From positions 15,366 through 79,365 of the forward strand of contig JBFFEY010000010.1 in the NCBI GenBank assembly GCA_041558415.1: a DNA stretch of 64,000 bases, in the 5' to 3' direction. The translations under genes were made by a program, and so were the position numbers. Origin of the DNA: SG8-39 sp041558415 (GTDB lineage: Bacteria > Pseudomonadota > Gammaproteobacteria > Burkholderiales > SG8-39). Positions 26,420 to 36,988 of this stretch are shown here, piece after piece. The notes beneath the pieces were generated by a model that searched no databases, was not told where the DNA came from, and saw only the letters and a program-made list of their open reading frames with translations. Position 1 is the stretch's first letter. The number at the start of each line of letters is the position of its first letter.

Positions 26420-27268
26420 ATGCGAATGCTCACTATCGTTAAAATGTATTTTTTTATGGCAATCGTTGTCGCTGCTGGCGCGGCGCGCGGCGAACTCGAG
26501 ATCATTCCGCTGCGTCACCGTACGGTCGATCAGGTCCTTCCGGTACTGCAGCCGCTGGTCGAGCCGGGCGGCGTGCTCACGGGGCAGAACAACCAGCTCA
26601 TCGTCCGGACCAGCGCCCAGAACCTGGCCGAAATACGCCGCGTCCTGGAGAGCATCGACACGCCGCAGCGCCGCCTCATGATCTCGGTGCGCTTCGGCGC
26701 GGATCTGCGCGCCAGCGGCCAAGGCGTCGACGTCCGCGGCACGATCCGCTCGGGCGATGTCGCGGTATCCAACGAACGCGTGCCTTCCAATGACACGCGC
26801 ATCGCGCTGCGGGCGCGCAGCGACGAGGCGAACCTGAGCGAGCAGGTCGACCAGCGCATCCAGGTGCTGGAAGGTGGCCACGCCTTCATCGCCACCGGAG
26901 AATCGCGGCCGATCCGCCAGGGCGCCGTCACGGTGACGCCTCACGGCCGCACGGTGACCCAGGGCACCGCGTTTCAGGAAGCGAGCACCGGTTTCGAGGT
27001 TGTACCGCGGCTCAGCGGCGATCGCGTGATGCTCGAGCTCGCGCCGCGCCGAGAAACCTTCGGCGCGGCCGCCGGGCGCGGCGGCGCGCGCACCGTGCAG
27101 AGCCAGCGTGCGGCGACCACCGTGAGCGCGCGCCTCGGCGAGTGGTTCGAGATCGGCGGCGTCGGCGAGAGCAGCGAGACATCGGCGAGCGGCATCGGAT
27201 CGCGCCGTGCGGCGTCGGCAACGAGCGGGCGACGCATCTGGGTACGCGTCGACGAGGTCGGCCGCTGA
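26420..27268 (+). CDS. secretin N-domain-like exported protein
   Basis: 282 residues with an N-terminal hydrophobic signal (YFFMAIVVAAGAARG). Residues 25-85 (LEIIPLRHRTVDQVLPVLQPLVEPGG through VLESIDTPQRR) match the N1-type repeat of type II/III secretins. The C-terminal part (FEVVPRLSGDRVMLELAPRRE) resembles the start of a secretin core, but the family is normally 600 residues or more and the gate and barrel are missing. No gsp, pil or sct genes are near. It could be a pilotin-like accessory or a stand-alone secretin relative. It precedes the helicase gene by 2 bases. Confidence 0.7.
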   Translation: MRMLTIVKMYFFMAIVVAAGAARGELEIIPLRHRTVDQVLPVLQPLVEPGGVLTGQNNQLIVRTSAQNLAEIRRVLESIDTPQRRLMISVRFGADLRASGQGVDVRGTIRSGDVAVSNERVPSNDTRIALRARSDEANLSEQVDQRIQVLEGGHAFIATGESRPIRQGAVTVTPHGRTVTQGTAFQEASTGFEVVPRLSGDRVMLELAPRRETFGAAAGRGGARTVQSQRAATTVSARLGEWFEIGGVGESSETSASGIGSRRAASATSGRRIWVRVDEVGR

Positions 27269-27270
27269 GC

Positions 27271-29307
27271 GTGGGCGATCCGCGAACGCCCGGCGCTGCG
27301 GCGCCGGATCCCCGGCTGGCGCGGTTCTTTGCGCCCGACGGCCCGCTCGCCAGGCGCGTCGCAGGCTTCGGGCTGCGGCCGCAACAGCTCGAGATGGCGG
27401 GTGCTATCCTGCACGCGATCGAGAACAGCGAAACGCTGGTGGCCGAGGCCGGCACGGGCATCGGCAAGACCTTCGCCTATCTAGTGCCTGCGTTTCTCGC
27501 GGGTGGCAAGGTCATCGTTTCGACCGGCACGAAGAATCTGCAGGATCAGCTGTTCGAGCGCGATGTGCCGACCGTACGCGAGGCACTCGCCACCGGCGCC
27601 ACGGCCGCACTGCTCAAGGGGCGCGCCAACTATGTCTGCCTGCATCGGCTCGAGCGCGCGGGTGGCGAGGCGCGCCTCGCAACGCGCGAGGCGGCGGCGC
27701 AGCTGCATCGCATCGAGCGCTTTGCGGCCATGACGCGCAGCGGGGATCGCGCCGAGCTGGCCGAAGTGCCGGAAGACGCGCCGGTCTGGACATACGCCAC
27801 CTCGACGCGCGACAACTGTCTCGGCCAAAGCTGTTCGCGCTACCGCGACTGCTTCGTCATGCGGGCGCGCAAGAACGCCCTGGAAGCCGACGTCGTCGTG
27901 GTCAACCACCATTTGTTCTTTGCCGACGTCGTGCTGCGTGACGAGGGCGTGGCGGAGCTCCTGCCGGCGTGCAACACGGTGATCTTCGACGAAGCGCATC
28001 AGCTGCCCGACACGGCGCGCCTGTTCTTCAGCGAGACCCTGTCGAGCGGCCAGCTGCTCGACCTGGCGCGCGACGCACGCGCCGAACTGCGCGCCGCTGG
28101 CGGCGCATCGCCCGAGCTCGAAACACAGGCTGCGCGGCTGGAGAAGGCTGCGCGCGAGCTGCGGCTGGTGTTCGAGGCCGAGGCTGCGCGCATGGCCTGG
28201 TCACAGGCCTGTCGCCGCCCCGCCTTTGAAGGGGCGCTCGGCGCACTCGACGGGGCGCTGGGCCGCCTCGCGCGCTCGCTTGAAGCGCAGGCCGAGCGCG
28301 CCGAGGGTCTGGCGGCCTGTGCACGGCGCGCGCGCGAGGCCGGGGCGAGGATCGAGCGTCTGCGCGGTGGCGCCGAGGCCACGCAGGTGCGCTGGGTCGA
28401 GGTGTTCAGCCAGACGGTGCAGCTGCACCTCACGCCGCTATCGGCTGCAGCGCCATTCCAGCGTCAGCTCGAAGGCTCCCCGCGGGCCTGGATCTTCACC
28501 TCGGCGACGCTCGCGGTGGGCGAGGATTTCGGGCACTTCGCACGCGAGCTCGGTCTCGAGCGCGTGCGCAGCGCATGCTGGCCGAGCCCTTTCGACTATG
28601 CCCGCCAGGCGCGCCTCTATGTCCCGCGCGGTCTGCCGGACGATCCGAACGATCCACGCTACACCGATGCCGTGGTCGAGGCCGCGCTGCCCGTGCTCGC
28701 AGCGAGCCAGGGGCGGGCCTTCCTGCTATTCACGTCGTTGCGCGCGTTGCGTAGGGCGCATGAGCGCCTGCAGGACGCCGCGCTCGAACACCCCCTGCTG
28801 GTGCAGGGCACCGGATCACGCAGTGAGCTTTTGCGCCGCTTCCGCGCACTCGGCAACGCGGTGCTGCTCGGCAGCCAATCGTTCTGGGAGGGTGTCGACG
28901 TCCGCGGCGAGGCGCTGTCGCTGGTCATCATCGACAAGCTGCCGTTCGCACCGCCGGACGATCCGGTGTTGGCCGCGCGCATCGATGCGTTGCGCACGAT
29001 GAATGAGAACGCGTTTGCGCGACTGCAGCTGCCGATGGCCGTGCTGCAGCTCAAGCAAGGCGCCGGCCGCCTGATTCGCGACTTCAGTGACCGTGGTGTC
29101 CTGATGATCTGCGATCCGCGCCTGTTCAGCCGCGGCTACGGCCGCATGATCCGCGCCAGCCTGCCGCCCATGCCGCTGACGCGCGAACTGGCCGACGTGC
29201 AGCGTTTTTTCGCAGAGCGGCCCTCCGCTAGAATTGACGGTGAGCCGGGCGGCCATGGTGCGTGCCATGGCACATCGGCGATGCACAGTACGGAAGCGCA
29301 ATCATGA
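27271..29307 (+). CDS. ATP-dependent DNA helicase, DinG/YoaA family with iron-sulfur cluster
   Basis: 678 residues from a GTG start. An XPD-like superfamily 2 helicase: PQQLEMAGAI, Walker A EAGTGIGKTFAYL, DEAH box IFDEAHQLPD, GSQSFWEGVDV and GRLIRDFSDRGVL. Four cysteines lie between motifs I and II (YVCLHRLE, then NCLGQSCSRYRDCF), the layout that binds a [4Fe-4S] cluster. YoaA works with HolC in replication fork repair; DinG unwinds R-loops and forked DNA. The protein starts directly after the secretin-like gene and overlaps the next start by 4 bases. Confidence 0.9.
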   Translation: MGDPRTPGAAAPDPRLARFFAPDGPLARRVAGFGLRPQQLEMAGAILHAIENSETLVAEAGTGIGKTFAYLVPAFLAGGKVIVSTGTKNLQDQLFERDVPTVREALATGATAALLKGRANYVCLHRLERAGGEARLATREAAAQLHRIERFAAMTRSGDRAELAEVPEDAPVWTYATSTRDNCLGQSCSRYRDCFVMRARKNALEADVVVVNHHLFFADVVLRDEGVAELLPACNTVIFDEAHQLPDTARLFFSETLSSGQLLDLARDARAELRAAGGASPELETQAARLEKAARELRLVFEAEAARMAWSQACRRPAFEGALGALDGALGRLARSLEAQAERAEGLAACARRAREAGARIERLRGGAEATQVRWVEVFSQTVQLHLTPLSAAAPFQRQLEGSPRAWIFTSATLAVGEDFGHFARELGLERVRSACWPSPFDYARQARLYVPRGLPDDPNDPRYTDAVVEAALPVLAASQGRAFLLFTSLRALRRAHERLQDAALEHPLLVQGTGSRSELLRRFRALGNAVLLGSQSFWEGVDVRGEALSLVIIDKLPFAPPDDPVLAARIDALRTMNENAFARLQLPMAVLQLKQGAGRLIRDFSDRGVLMICDPRLFSRGYGRMIRASLPPMPLTRELADVQRFFAERPSARIDGEPGGHGACHGTSAMHSTEAQS

Positions 29308-30290
29308 GAGTGGTTATTACGGGCGGCGGCGGATTTCTCGGGCTCAAGCTCGGCAGGGCGCTGCTGGCGCGCGACGGCCTCGCGTCAGCCGATGGCACGA
29401 GGATCCCCGTCTCGAAGCTCGTGCTGCTCGATGCGGCGTACCCGGAGGACATGCCCTCGGATCCGCGCCTGGAGATCGTGCGCGGGGACGTTTCCGATGC
29501 GGCGGTGCTCGAGCAAGTCGTGACGCCGGACACCGGCTCGGTGTTCCATCTCGCAGCCGTCGTGAGCGGCGCGGCGGAAGCGGACTTCGACCTGGGTGAT
29601 CGCGTCAACCTCGAGGGTACGCGGCGGCTGCTCGAGCGCGCGCGCCGCTGCGCGCGCCCGCCGCGCCTGGTGTTCGCCAGTTCGGTGGCGGCCTTCGGTG
29701 GCGTGCTGCCGCCGGTGCTCGACGACTCGACCACGCCGACGCCGCAAACCTCCTACGGCACGCAGAAGGTGATCGGCGAGTACCTCATCGCCGACATGTC
29801 GCGCAAGGGTTTCATCGATGGTCGCTCGCTGCGTCTGCCGACGATCGTGGTGCGACCCGGTAAGCCGAACGCGGCGGCGTCTTCCTTCGCCAGCGGTGTC
29901 ATTCGCGAGCCGCTAAACGGCGTGACCGCATCCTGCCCGGTCGCGGCGGAGACGGGCGTGTGGCTGCTTTCGCCGAAGCGCGTCATCGAAGCCTTCGTGC
30001 ACGCGCACGATATTCCCGCCTCGGCCTGGCCGTCGACGCGCACCGTCAACCTGCCGGGGATCACCGTGACGGTGGCCGAGATGCTGCAGGGCTTGCGCCG
30101 CCTGGCTGGTGATGCGGTGATGCGTCGCGTGCGCTTCGAACCGGACGCGCGCATCCAGGCGATCGTCAGGACCTGGCCGGCGCGGCTCGAGACGCCGCGC
30201 GCACTCGAGATGGGCTTTCGCGCCGACCCCGACATCGACACCGTGATTGGCGACTACATCGCGGACGAAAAGATTGCCGTGGTGAAGTAG
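29304..30290 (+). CDS. NAD-dependent epimerase/dehydratase family, D-erythronate dehydrogenase-like
   Basis: 328 residues. An extended SDR with GGGGFLGLKLGRALL, SVFHLAAVVSGAAEADFDLG, and the catalytic YGTQK. The segments SLRLPTIVVRPGKPNAAASS and VTASCPVAAETGVWLLSPKRV closely resemble DenD, the D-erythronate dehydrogenase. No kinase, aldolase or isomerase of that pathway is adjacent, so the substrate remains inferred. The ATG overlaps the helicase stop (ATGA), suggesting translational coupling with an unrelated gene. Confidence 0.82.
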   Translation: MRVVITGGGGFLGLKLGRALLARDGLASADGTRIPVSKLVLLDAAYPEDMPSDPRLEIVRGDVSDAAVLEQVVTPDTGSVFHLAAVVSGAAEADFDLGDRVNLEGTRRLLERARRCARPPRLVFASSVAAFGGVLPPVLDDSTTPTPQTSYGTQKVIGEYLIADMSRKGFIDGRSLRLPTIVVRPGKPNAAASSFASGVIREPLNGVTASCPVAAETGVWLLSPKRVIEAFVHAHDIPASAWPSTRTVNLPGITVTVAEMLQGLRRLAGDAVMRRVRFEPDARIQAIVRTWPARLETPRALEMGFRADPDIDTVIGDYIADEKIAVVK

Positions 30291-30377
30291 CTGCGGAGGA
30301 GCGGGGCTGCGGGGGGAGAACCGTAGGGTCTTTCCGCGCACCCGACTTCCTCGAACGGGTAAGCGGCTGCAGGCGGC

Positions 30378-31190
30378 TTACCAGTTCGGATCCCAGATGC
30401 GCCACCAAGGTGCGCTGAGCTGGTAGCCGCCGGGCTGCAGGTACTTGCTATTCGGGAAGTTTGTCTTCATGACGCGGTTCGCGTCTTCGCGCAGCTGCGT
30501 CATCCCGAGTTTGTCGTACGCCAGCACGAGAATGTAGACCGCCTCCTCGATTGCCGGCGCCTGCGGGTAGTTCTTGACCGCGTACTGCGCGCGGTTGGTG
30601 GCCGCCACGTAGGCGCCACGCTTCATGTAGTAGCGCGCGACATGCACCTCGTGCGCGGCGAGCGCGTTAACGAGGTAGCGCATGCGTGCCGCCGAGTCCG
30701 CGGCGTACTTGGAGTCCGGGAAACGCGTCACGACTTCCTTGAAGGCAAAGAAGGCCTCGCGGCTCGCCTTCGGGTCGCGATCGGTCATGTCCGGGCTCGT
30801 CAGCGCGGTCAGGAAGCCGCGATTTTCGTTGAAGTTGATCAGGCCCTTTAGGTAATAGGCGTAGTCGACATTGGCGTGGTTCGGGTAGAGCTTGATAAAG
30901 CGGTCGCAGGCCGCGATCGCCGGGGCACGCTCGCCATCCTTGTAGTAGGCGTAGGCGATCTCGATCTGCGCCTGCTGCGCGTAGCGGCCGTAGGGAAAGC
31001 GCGCCTCGAGCTTCTCCAGATACTCGATCGCCTTCGCGTAGTTGCCCGAGCCCATCTGGTCCTTCGCCTCGCTGTACAAGCGCTGCGCCGACCAGCCGAT
31101 CGTGTCGTCCTTCTTGTTGTCGAACAGGCCGCAGGCCGGCAGCAGCAGCGCGGCCGCAAGGGCAACGACAGTCAGTAAACTTGTGCGCAT
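30378..31190 (-). CDS. bamD: outer-membrane protein assembly factor BamD
   Basis: 270 residues. Signal peptide and lipobox LLPACG anchor it to the outer membrane. TPR repeats follow: AQRLYSEAKDQMGSGNYAKA, RFPYGRYAQQAQIEIAYAYY and RFPDSKYAADSAARMRYLVN. BamD is the essential lipoprotein of the BAM complex. Its ATG (31190-31188) overlaps the first possible rluD ATG (31189-31191) on the opposite strand. On its own strand a perfect TATAAT lies about 27 bases upstream. Confidence 0.95.
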   Translation of the reverse strand: MRTSLLTVVALAAALLLPACGLFDNKKDDTIGWSAQRLYSEAKDQMGSGNYAKAIEYLEKLEARFPYGRYAQQAQIEIAYAYYKDGERAPAIAACDRFIKLYPNHANVDYAYYLKGLINFNENRGFLTALTSPDMTDRDPKASREAFFAFKEVVTRFPDSKYAADSAARMRYLVNALAAHEVHVARYYMKRGAYVAATNRAQYAVKNYPQAPAIEEAVYILVLAYDKLGMTQLREDANRVMKTNFPNSKYLQPGGYQLSAPWWRIWDPNW

Positions 31191-32169
31191 GAGACAGCGT
31201 TCGGGCGGGACGAAAAATTATAGCCTGCGGGTGGGCGCCGCCGCCGCCGACGACGACGCGGAGGCGACCACCGCCACCGTGCCACAGGCGCTCGCCGGCC
31301 TACGCTTGGATCAGGCGCTGGCGCGTTTGTTCCCGCAGTACTCCCGCACGCGGCTCCAGGCCTGGTTGCGCGAATCGCGCATCCTGCTCGACGGGCGAGC
31401 GGCCGCGGCGCGCCAGGCGGTCGTCGGGGGTGAGGTGGTGCGGCTTGCGGCGCCGGCGCTGCCGGATGCCGCCGCGCCGCAGGCGGAGGCGATCCCCCTC
31501 GCCATCGTTTACGAGGACGCGGACCTTCTGGTGATCGACAAACCGGCGGGCCTGGTCGTGCATCCCGGCGCCGGCGTGCGCCGCGGCACGCTGCTCAACG
31601 CGCTGCTCGCCCATGCGCCGCAACTCGCAGGGCTGCCGCGCGCCGGCATCGTGCACCGGCTCGACCGCGACACCAGTGGCTTGCTCGTGGTCGGCAAGAC
31701 GCTCGAAGCGCACACGGCGCTGGCGCGTCAACTCGCCGAGCGCAGCATGCGACGCGTCTATCTCGCGGTCGTGCACGGCGCCCCCGGGACGGGCGGCATG
31801 ATCGACCAGCCGATCGGGCGCGATGCGCGTTCACGCACGCGCATGGCCGTCACGCGGCGCGGTCGGGAGGCGCGTACGCGCTACCAGGTCGTCGAGCGCT
31901 TCGCCGACGCGGCACTGGTTGAATGCCGGCTGGAGACAGGGCGGACGCATCAGATCCGCGTCCATCTGCAGCACCTCGGGCATCCGATCGTGGGCGATCC
32001 GGTGTACCGGCGCGGCGCCTCGGCACGCCTCAGCTTCGTTCGTCAGGCGCTGCACGCTCGCGAGCTGTCGCTGGTCCATCCGCGCAGCGGCGAGCCGATG
32101 ACCTGGCGCGCACCGCTGCCGGCCGACATGAAGCGGCTGATCGCGGCGCTTCGGCGCGCGGCGCGTTGA
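31189..32169 (+). CDS. rluD: 23S rRNA pseudouridine(1911/1915/1917) synthase
   Basis: 326 residues from the first ATG. The N-terminal S4 RNA-binding domain (LRLDQALARLFPQYSRTRLQAWL) is followed by the RluA-type catalytic domain with GIVHRLDRDTSGLLVVGKT, where the Asp after LDR is the nucleophile. Also seen is ETGRTHQIRVHLQHLGHPI. Modifies helix 69 of 23S rRNA. The start is uncertain: the ATG overlaps that of bamD, and GTG 31231 would avoid this while keeping the S4 domain. The stop overlaps the pgeF ATG. Confidence 0.93.
   Translation: MRQRSGGTKNYSLRVGAAAADDDAEATTATVPQALAGLRLDQALARLFPQYSRTRLQAWLRESRILLDGRAAAARQAVVGGEVVRLAAPALPDAAAPQAEAIPLAIVYEDADLLVIDKPAGLVVHPGAGVRRGTLLNALLAHAPQLAGLPRAGIVHRLDRDTSGLLVVGKTLEAHTALARQLAERSMRRVYLAVVHGAPGTGGMIDQPIGRDARSRTRMAVTRRGREARTRYQVVERFADAALVECRLETGRTHQIRVHLQHLGHPIVGDPVYRRGASARLSFVRQALHARELSLVHPRSGEPMTWRAPLPADMKRLIAALRRAAR
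31217..31222 (-). promoter_or_regulatory. bamD -10 element candidate
   Basis: Read leftward, the sequence is a perfect TATAAT followed by a T-run, 27 bases before the bamD ATG. No good -35 is visible. It falls inside rluD if rluD starts at 31189 and argues for a later rluD start (GTG 31231). Confidence 0.45.
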
Positions 32170-32903
32170 TGCTGCAGCCGATTTTTCCCGACTGGAAGGT
32201 GCCCGTGCGCGTGCGCGCGCTGGTCACGACGCGCGCGGGTGGCGTCAGCGGCGGCGCGCACGCCAGCCTGAACCTCGGCCTGCGCTGCGGCGACGCGGCG
32301 GAGTCCGTGCTGGAGAACCGGCGTCGCTTGGGCGCCCTGCTGCCGGCGAAGCCGCTCTGGCTGCATCAGCTGCACGGGCGCGAGGTCTTGCGTGCGGTGC
32401 CCGAACAGGCGGGCGATGCGGAGGCCGAGGCCGATGCCAGCGTCACGACGCATGCGCGAACGGTATGCGCCGTGCTGGTCGCCGACTGCATGCCGGTGTT
32501 CCTCGCCGACGTGCGCGGCGAGGCGGTCGGCGTTGCCCATGCGGGCTGGCGTGGCCTCAGTGCCGGCGTGATCGAGGCGACGGTCGCCGCCTTTCCCTGT
32601 GCCCCGGCGCGTCTGGTGGCGTGGCTCGGTCCGGCGATCGGGCCGCGCGTGTACGAAGTGGGCGACGAGGTGCGCGCAGCATTCGTCTCGCAGGATGGCG
32701 AAGCCGTCGCGGCCTTCGTGCCGACACGCCCGGGGCACTGGCTCGCCGACCTGTACGCGCTGGCGCGGCGGCGACTGTCGTCCTGCGGAGTCGGCCGCAT
32801 CGGCGGGGGCGGGTTTTGCACGTACTCCGAGCCAGAACGGTTCTACTCGTTCCGCCGGGATCGGGTCACTGGCCGCATGGCGGCGCTCGCCTGGCTCGAG
32901 TGA
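32169..32903 (+). CDS. pgeF: peptidoglycan editing factor PgeF (YfiH/LACC1 family)
   Basis: 244 residues. A multicopper-oxidase-like (DUF152) fold protein that in E. coli removes mis-inserted L-Ser from peptidoglycan precursors. Some relatives act as purine nucleoside enzymes. Seen: VTTRAGGVSGGAHASLNLGL, WLHQLHG, VCAVLVADCMPVFLAD, VGVAHAGWRGLSAG, and the C-terminal GFCTYSEPERFYSFRRD. The metal-binding His and Cys residues are conserved. It overlaps the rluD stop by one base (TGATG), the usual rluD-pgeF pairing. Confidence 0.92.
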   Translation: MLQPIFPDWKVPVRVRALVTTRAGGVSGGAHASLNLGLRCGDAAESVLENRRRLGALLPAKPLWLHQLHGREVLRAVPEQAGDAEAEADASVTTHARTVCAVLVADCMPVFLADVRGEAVGVAHAGWRGLSAGVIEATVAAFPCAPARLVAWLGPAIGPRVYEVGDEVRAAFVSQDGEAVAAFVPTRPGHWLADLYALARRRLSSCGVGRIGGGGFCTYSEPERFYSFRRDRVTGRMAALAWLE

Positions 32904-32979
32904 CAGGGCACGGAGCAGAACTTAAAAAAACTAATAAACAAAGAGTTGTGGGCGGTACGGGCAACCTTGACCAGAGCCA

Positions 32980-33009
32980 TTGACGGCGCCTCATTGTGCG
33001 ACGCAAAAT
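32980..33009 (+). promoter_or_regulatory. possible sigma-70 promoter for phaC
   Basis: The 226-base gap before phaC holds TTGACG (32980-32985), an 18-base spacer and CAAAAT (33004-33009). This is a moderate match. The gap also contains an AT-rich patch at 32921-32944. I see no other structure in the gap. Confidence 0.3.
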
Positions 33010-33129
33010 GCGCAGCGTTTGCCCCTGATGTCACTGACTGGAAAGCGTTTTTACCGCCGGCGTTGCGTTGCAGCGCGCGGCGTGGGGCGCTAATTCCGAA
33101 GCGGCGGGTCCAGAGCGATCCAAGATCCG

Positions 33130-34905
33130 ATGACAGACCAGGCCACCTCATCCGAAACCCCCGACGCGCTGCTCGCCGCGATTGCCCAGGCGGGCAACGA
33201 GATCACCCGGGGCTGGATGGCGCTGCTGCCGCCCGCGGGAAAGGCGACCGACCCCACGACGAACGAATGGCTGCAGCAGCTCGTGCGCAGCACACCCGGA
33301 CTCAATGCCGAGTACCTGCGGCGCCAAGCAGCGCTCTGGTCATCACTCATTTCGGGCGGCCGCGGCGATGCCGACGCGAAGCCGGAACCGGGAGACCGGC
33401 GCTTCGCATCGGCGGCATGGCGCGACAACCCCTACTACAGCTACCTCAAGCAGTCCTACCTGATCGCCGCCGAGTATCTCAAGCAGGCTGTCGAGCAGGT
33501 GGAAACCGATGCCACCGCCAAGGCGCGCCTGCGCTTTGCCGCCAAGCAATGGATCGACGCGATGTGTCCGGCAAATTTCATGGCGACCAATCCGGACGCG
33601 TTGCGCGAGGCACTCGACAGCGGCGGTGAGAGTCTCGCGCGGGGGATCGCAAACCTGGTTGGCGATGCCAACAAGGGTCGCATCAGCCAGACCGACGAAT
33701 CGGCGTTCGACGTCGGGCGCAACCTGGCACGCACGTCGGGGCAGGTGGTCTACCAGAACGACCTGATCCAGTTGATTCAGTACGCGCCGACGACGCGTAC
33801 CGTCGCGAAGCGACCGCTGGTCATGGTGCCGCCCTGCATCAACAAGTACTACATCCTCGATCTGCAGCCTGAGAACTCGTTCGTGCGCTATGCCGTGGAT
33901 GCCGGTCACACCGTGTTCATGCTGTCCTGGCGCAACGTCGGGCCCGAGCTCGGCCAGCTGGGCTGGGACGATTACCTCGAGGACGGCGTGTTCACTGCGT
34001 TGCGCGTGGCGCGCAAGATTACGCGCGCCGATCGGGTGAATGCGCTCGGCTTCTGCGTCGGTGGCACCTTGCTCGGCGCCGCTCTGGCGGTGCTCGCCGC
34101 AAAGGGCGAAGACCTGGTGGCGAGCGCGACCTGGCTGACCACCATGCTCGATTTTTCGGAGCCGGGGCAGATCGGTCTGTTCATCGATCCGGCCAGCGTC
34201 GCGGCGCGCGAAGCGGCGATCGGCGGCGGCGGCATCCTGCCGGGCGCCGAGCTCGCGTTCGTCTTCTCCAGCCTGCGCGCGAACGATCTGGTCTGGCCGT
34301 ACGTGGTGAACAACTACCTGCTGGGCTGCACGCCGGCCGCCTTCGATCTGCTGTACTGGAATTCGGACAGCACCAATCTCCCAGGGCCGATGTACTGCCA
34401 GTACGTGCGCGACACTTACCTCGAGAACCGCCTGTGCAAGCCCGGCGCCGTCGTCAACTGCGGCGTGCCGGTAGATCTCGGCAAGGCGCGGATGCCGCAT
34501 TTCATCCTCGCGACGCGCGAGGACCACATCGTGCCCTGGCGCGCGGCCTATCGCTCGGTGCATCTGCTCGGCGGGCAGAAGACCTTCGTGCTCGGCGCCA
34601 GCGGACACGTCGCCGGCGTCATCAACCCGGCCGACAAGAACCGGCGCAGCTATTGGGTCGACGCCGGGCCTGCCGAGTACCCTGCGTCGCCCGAAGCTTG
34701 GCTCGAGCGTGCCGAATCGCGCCCGGGCAGCTGGTGGATCGTGTGGCGCGACTGGCTCGAGGCATTTCGCGGCGGCGAACGACGCGCGCCGGCGCGGCCG
34801 GGAACTGCGAAATACAAGGCGATCGAGCCGGCGCCCGGTCGCTACGTGAAGGAACGGGCGCCCGCGGCGCGCGCGACCGGGAAAACCACAGGAAAAGGAG
34901 TGTGA
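33130..34905 (+). CDS. phaC: class I poly(3-hydroxyalkanoate) polymerase
   Basis: 591 residues, the usual class I length. The lipase-like box GFCVGGTLLGAAL carries the nucleophile Cys. The catalytic Asp is in ATREDHIVPW and the His in LGASGHVAGVINP. Also seen are NKYYILDLQPENSFVRYA and the conserved Trp-rich stretch near GPAEYPASPEAWL. It polymerises (R)-3-hydroxyacyl-CoA into PHA granules. It heads a phaC-phaA-phaB-phaB-phaR block, with phaA starting 2 bases after its stop. Confidence 0.95.
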   Translation: MTDQATSSETPDALLAAIAQAGNEITRGWMALLPPAGKATDPTTNEWLQQLVRSTPGLNAEYLRRQAALWSSLISGGRGDADAKPEPGDRRFASAAWRDNPYYSYLKQSYLIAAEYLKQAVEQVETDATAKARLRFAAKQWIDAMCPANFMATNPDALREALDSGGESLARGIANLVGDANKGRISQTDESAFDVGRNLARTSGQVVYQNDLIQLIQYAPTTRTVAKRPLVMVPPCINKYYILDLQPENSFVRYAVDAGHTVFMLSWRNVGPELGQLGWDDYLEDGVFTALRVARKITRADRVNALGFCVGGTLLGAALAVLAAKGEDLVASATWLTTMLDFSEPGQIGLFIDPASVAAREAAIGGGGILPGAELAFVFSSLRANDLVWPYVVNNYLLGCTPAAFDLLYWNSDSTNLPGPMYCQYVRDTYLENRLCKPGAVVNCGVPVDLGKARMPHFILATREDHIVPWRAAYRSVHLLGGQKTFVLGASGHVAGVINPADKNRRSYWVDAGPAEYPASPEAWLERAESRPGSWWIVWRDWLEAFRGGERRAPARPGTAKYKAIEPAPGRYVKERAPAARATGKTTGKGV

Positions 34906-34907
34906 CG

Positions 34908-36083
<1,176 letters not shown>

Positions 36084-36126
36084 GCGCGAACGCCAGCCGG
36101 ATCGAATAAACGAAAGGAACCACAGC

Positions 36127-36921
36127 ATGAGCAACGACGTCGAATTGGTGGAGCGACCGGCTGAAACGTCGACGCCTGCCATCAGCACGCGAATCGCCTT
36201 CGTTTCCGGCGGAATGGGTGGCATCGGCACGGCGATCTGCCGGCGTCTGGCGCGCATGGGGCACACCGTCGTCGCAGGCTGCCTGCCAGGCTACGAACGC
36301 AAGGCCGAATGGCTGGATGGCATGCGCAGCGAGGGCTTCCGCGTGCACGCCGCCGAAGGCGACGTCGCGGATTTCGAGTCCTGCGCGGAGATGTTCTACA
36401 ACGTGCAATCGGTCGTCGGGCCGGTCGACATCCTGGTCAACAATGCGGGGATCACGCGGGATGCGATCTTCAAGCGCATGACGGAGCGCGAGTGGCTCAG
36501 CGTGATCAACACCAACCTGAACAGTGTGTTCAACGTGACGCGCCAGGTGATCGACGGCATGATTGAGCGCGAATGGGGGCGCATCGTCAACATCTCGTCG
36601 GTCAACGCGATCAAGGGGCAGTTCGGCCAGACCAACTACTCGGCGGCCAAGGCCGGGATGGCGGGCTTCGCCAAGGCACTCGCACAGGAGGTGGTGCGCA
36701 AAGGCGTGACCGTCAACACGGTGTCTCCGGGCTATGTCGAGACGGACATGGTGATGGCGATCCGCCCGGAAGTCCGTGCGCAGATCGTCGCGTCGATCCC
36801 CATGGGCCGACTTGCGCGCCCGGAGGAGATCGCGGCGACGGTCGCGTTTCTTGCGTCCGAGGAGGCGGGCTATATCACCGGCGCCAACATCTCGGTCAAC
36901 GGCGGTATGCACATGATGTGA
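36127..36921 (+). CDS. phaB: acetoacetyl-CoA reductase, copy 1
   Basis: 264 residues, SDR family. A roughly 20-residue N-terminal extension (MSNDVELVERPAETSTPAIS) precedes the NADPH site SGGMGGIGTAI. Then come NNAGITRDAIFKRM, the catalytic Ser in NISSVNAIKGQFGQ, NYSAAKAG with Tyr and Lys, and SPGYVETDMVMA. It reduces acetoacetyl-CoA to (R)-3-hydroxybutyryl-CoA. It is followed after 67 bases by a second, shorter paralogue. The extension is unlike usual PhaB (about 246 residues). Confidence 0.92.
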   Translation: MSNDVELVERPAETSTPAISTRIAFVSGGMGGIGTAICRRLARMGHTVVAGCLPGYERKAEWLDGMRSEGFRVHAAEGDVADFESCAEMFYNVQSVVGPVDILVNNAGITRDAIFKRMTEREWLSVINTNLNSVFNVTRQVIDGMIEREWGRIVNISSVNAIKGQFGQTNYSAAKAGMAGFAKALAQEVVRKGVTVNTVSPGYVETDMVMAIRPEVRAQIVASIPMGRLARPEEIAATVAFLASEEAGYITGANISVNGGMHMM

Positions 36922-36988
36922 TGGTGTAGACTGCGCGCGACGTGGCAGAGTGGCTGGCGTGGCGTGCAGGACGGGGGAGGGAAGAACG

